Translations under genes and position numbers: made by a program | In this document: in pieces, positions 4,801 to 5,143 of the stretch | Position numbering within the stretch: the first letter of the stretch is position 1 | How the letters are laid out: every line of letters begins with the position of its first letter | The notes under the pieces: generated by a model | The model's input: only the letters and a program-made list of their open reading frames with translations | Databases searched by the model: none | What the model was told of the DNA's origin: nothing | NCBI GenBank assembly: GCA_964419225.1 | Contig: CAYQPF010000248.1 | Coordinates: 1-5,143, forward strand | Reading direction: 5' to 3' | Source: CAYQPF01 sp964419225 | Lineage (GTDB): Bacteria > Cloacimonadota > Cloacimonadia > Cloacimonadales > CAYQPF01 | DNA: 5,143 bases

Positions 4801-5143
4801 CTAAGCAATTGGCTTGTCCAAATCAGCATATGGCTCTACACTGATCAGTAAGCTCGCCTCGATTGCTTCTGCGACTGTTTGAACCGGAATGTTCTGACTT
4901 ACTATCTGTGCGATTGTCAGAGTTGTTAAATCGATGGCTGGAGTATTCTTCTTTGCCTGAAACATTACATGTACAAAGCATGTGAATGAATGCCAGGGGA
5001 ACTGATCATTCGGGATATGCTGTGCTGTAAAGCGTTGGGCATATAATCCGAAATCTGTCTTGTAACCGTCTGCAGCATCTTTCCAAACATTGGCCAAATT
5101 TCTCATGATACTGCCGATTAATGTGTTCTGGGCTGTTAATTTT
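4801..5143 (-). CDS. C-terminal part of an unrecognised protein, start beyond the right edge
   Basis: The frame is open from the right edge to a TAG at 4803-4801, giving 113 visible residues. An internal ATG exists at 5106, but the frame continues upstream of it and I see no good ribosome-binding site there, so I take the gene as truncated by the window. The visible part is soluble-looking, with no membrane segment. It has an aromatic-rich N-terminal half (VWKDAADGY, DFGLYAQRF, FPWHSFTCFVHVMF) and a Leu/Thr/Val-rich second half that includes DLTTLTIAQIV. It ends in ADLDKPIA. I do not recognise a family and see no catalytic motif. It converges on the large cyclase-like gene, with a likely terminator about 130 bases downstream. 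Base composition is more GC-rich than that of the large gene. Confidence 0.6.
   Translation of the reverse strand, partial: KLTAQNTLIGSIMRNLANVWKDAADGYKTDFGLYAQRFTAQHIPNDQFPWHSFTCFVHVMFQAKKNTPAIDLTTLTIAQIVSQNIPVQTVAEAIEASLLISVEPYADLDKPIA

Noticed and set aside
4801..5106. Complete 101-residue minus-strand gene starting at the ATG at 5106
   Set aside because: The frame stays open to the right edge of the window and no convincing ribosome-binding site precedes that ATG, so a truncated longer gene is more likely.

Overview
The window suggests an AT-rich, Gram-negative-type environmental bacterium with spacious, repeat-rich intergenic DNA. The degenerate, phase-locked intergenic phrases and the large cyclase-homology/ATPase/TPR protein recall FCB-group lineages, Cloacimonadota in particular. 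That assignment is an impression from memory, not a demonstrated match, and no rRNA, tRNA or housekeeping gene is present to test it.

Layout. Bases 1-146 are non-coding: a 9-base-period phrase at the left edge, then an AT-rich leader with an inverted repeat, weak promoter-like hexamers and a short ribosome-binding site. Bases 147-4346 (+) hold one very large gene of 1399 residues. Its order is two class III nucleotide-cyclase homology domains, a STAND/AAA-type ATPase with clear Walker A and B motifs, and a long C-terminal TPR superhelix. This is the architecture of soluble adenylyl cyclase (sAC) and its bacterial relatives. The metal-binding Asp pair lies in the first cyclase domain and the Asn/Arg transition-state pair in the second, so one intramolecular active site can be proposed. 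By hand alignment, the Lys and Arg that bind adenine and bicarbonate in human sAC are replaced.

Bases 4347-4800 contain no gene but are highly structured. The end of the big gene and the next 85 bases carry three hairpins with different stems and the same TTTA loop; the first also encodes the last five residues of the protein. An 11-C run sits between the second and third. Then come several degenerate tandem phrases, each with its own vocabulary and its own period (10, 9, 7-8 or 7 bases), and a strong GC-rich hairpin that could terminate the convergent gene. The period-7 phrase occurs three times.

Bases 4801-5143 (-) hold the C-terminal part of a protein I do not recognise, whose start lies beyond the right edge. 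The two genes converge, so the phrase-rich segment is a shared 3' region. I see no functional link between them. The most unusual content is the organised non-coding DNA: the TTTA hairpin family and the phrase families whose words vary while the period is kept.
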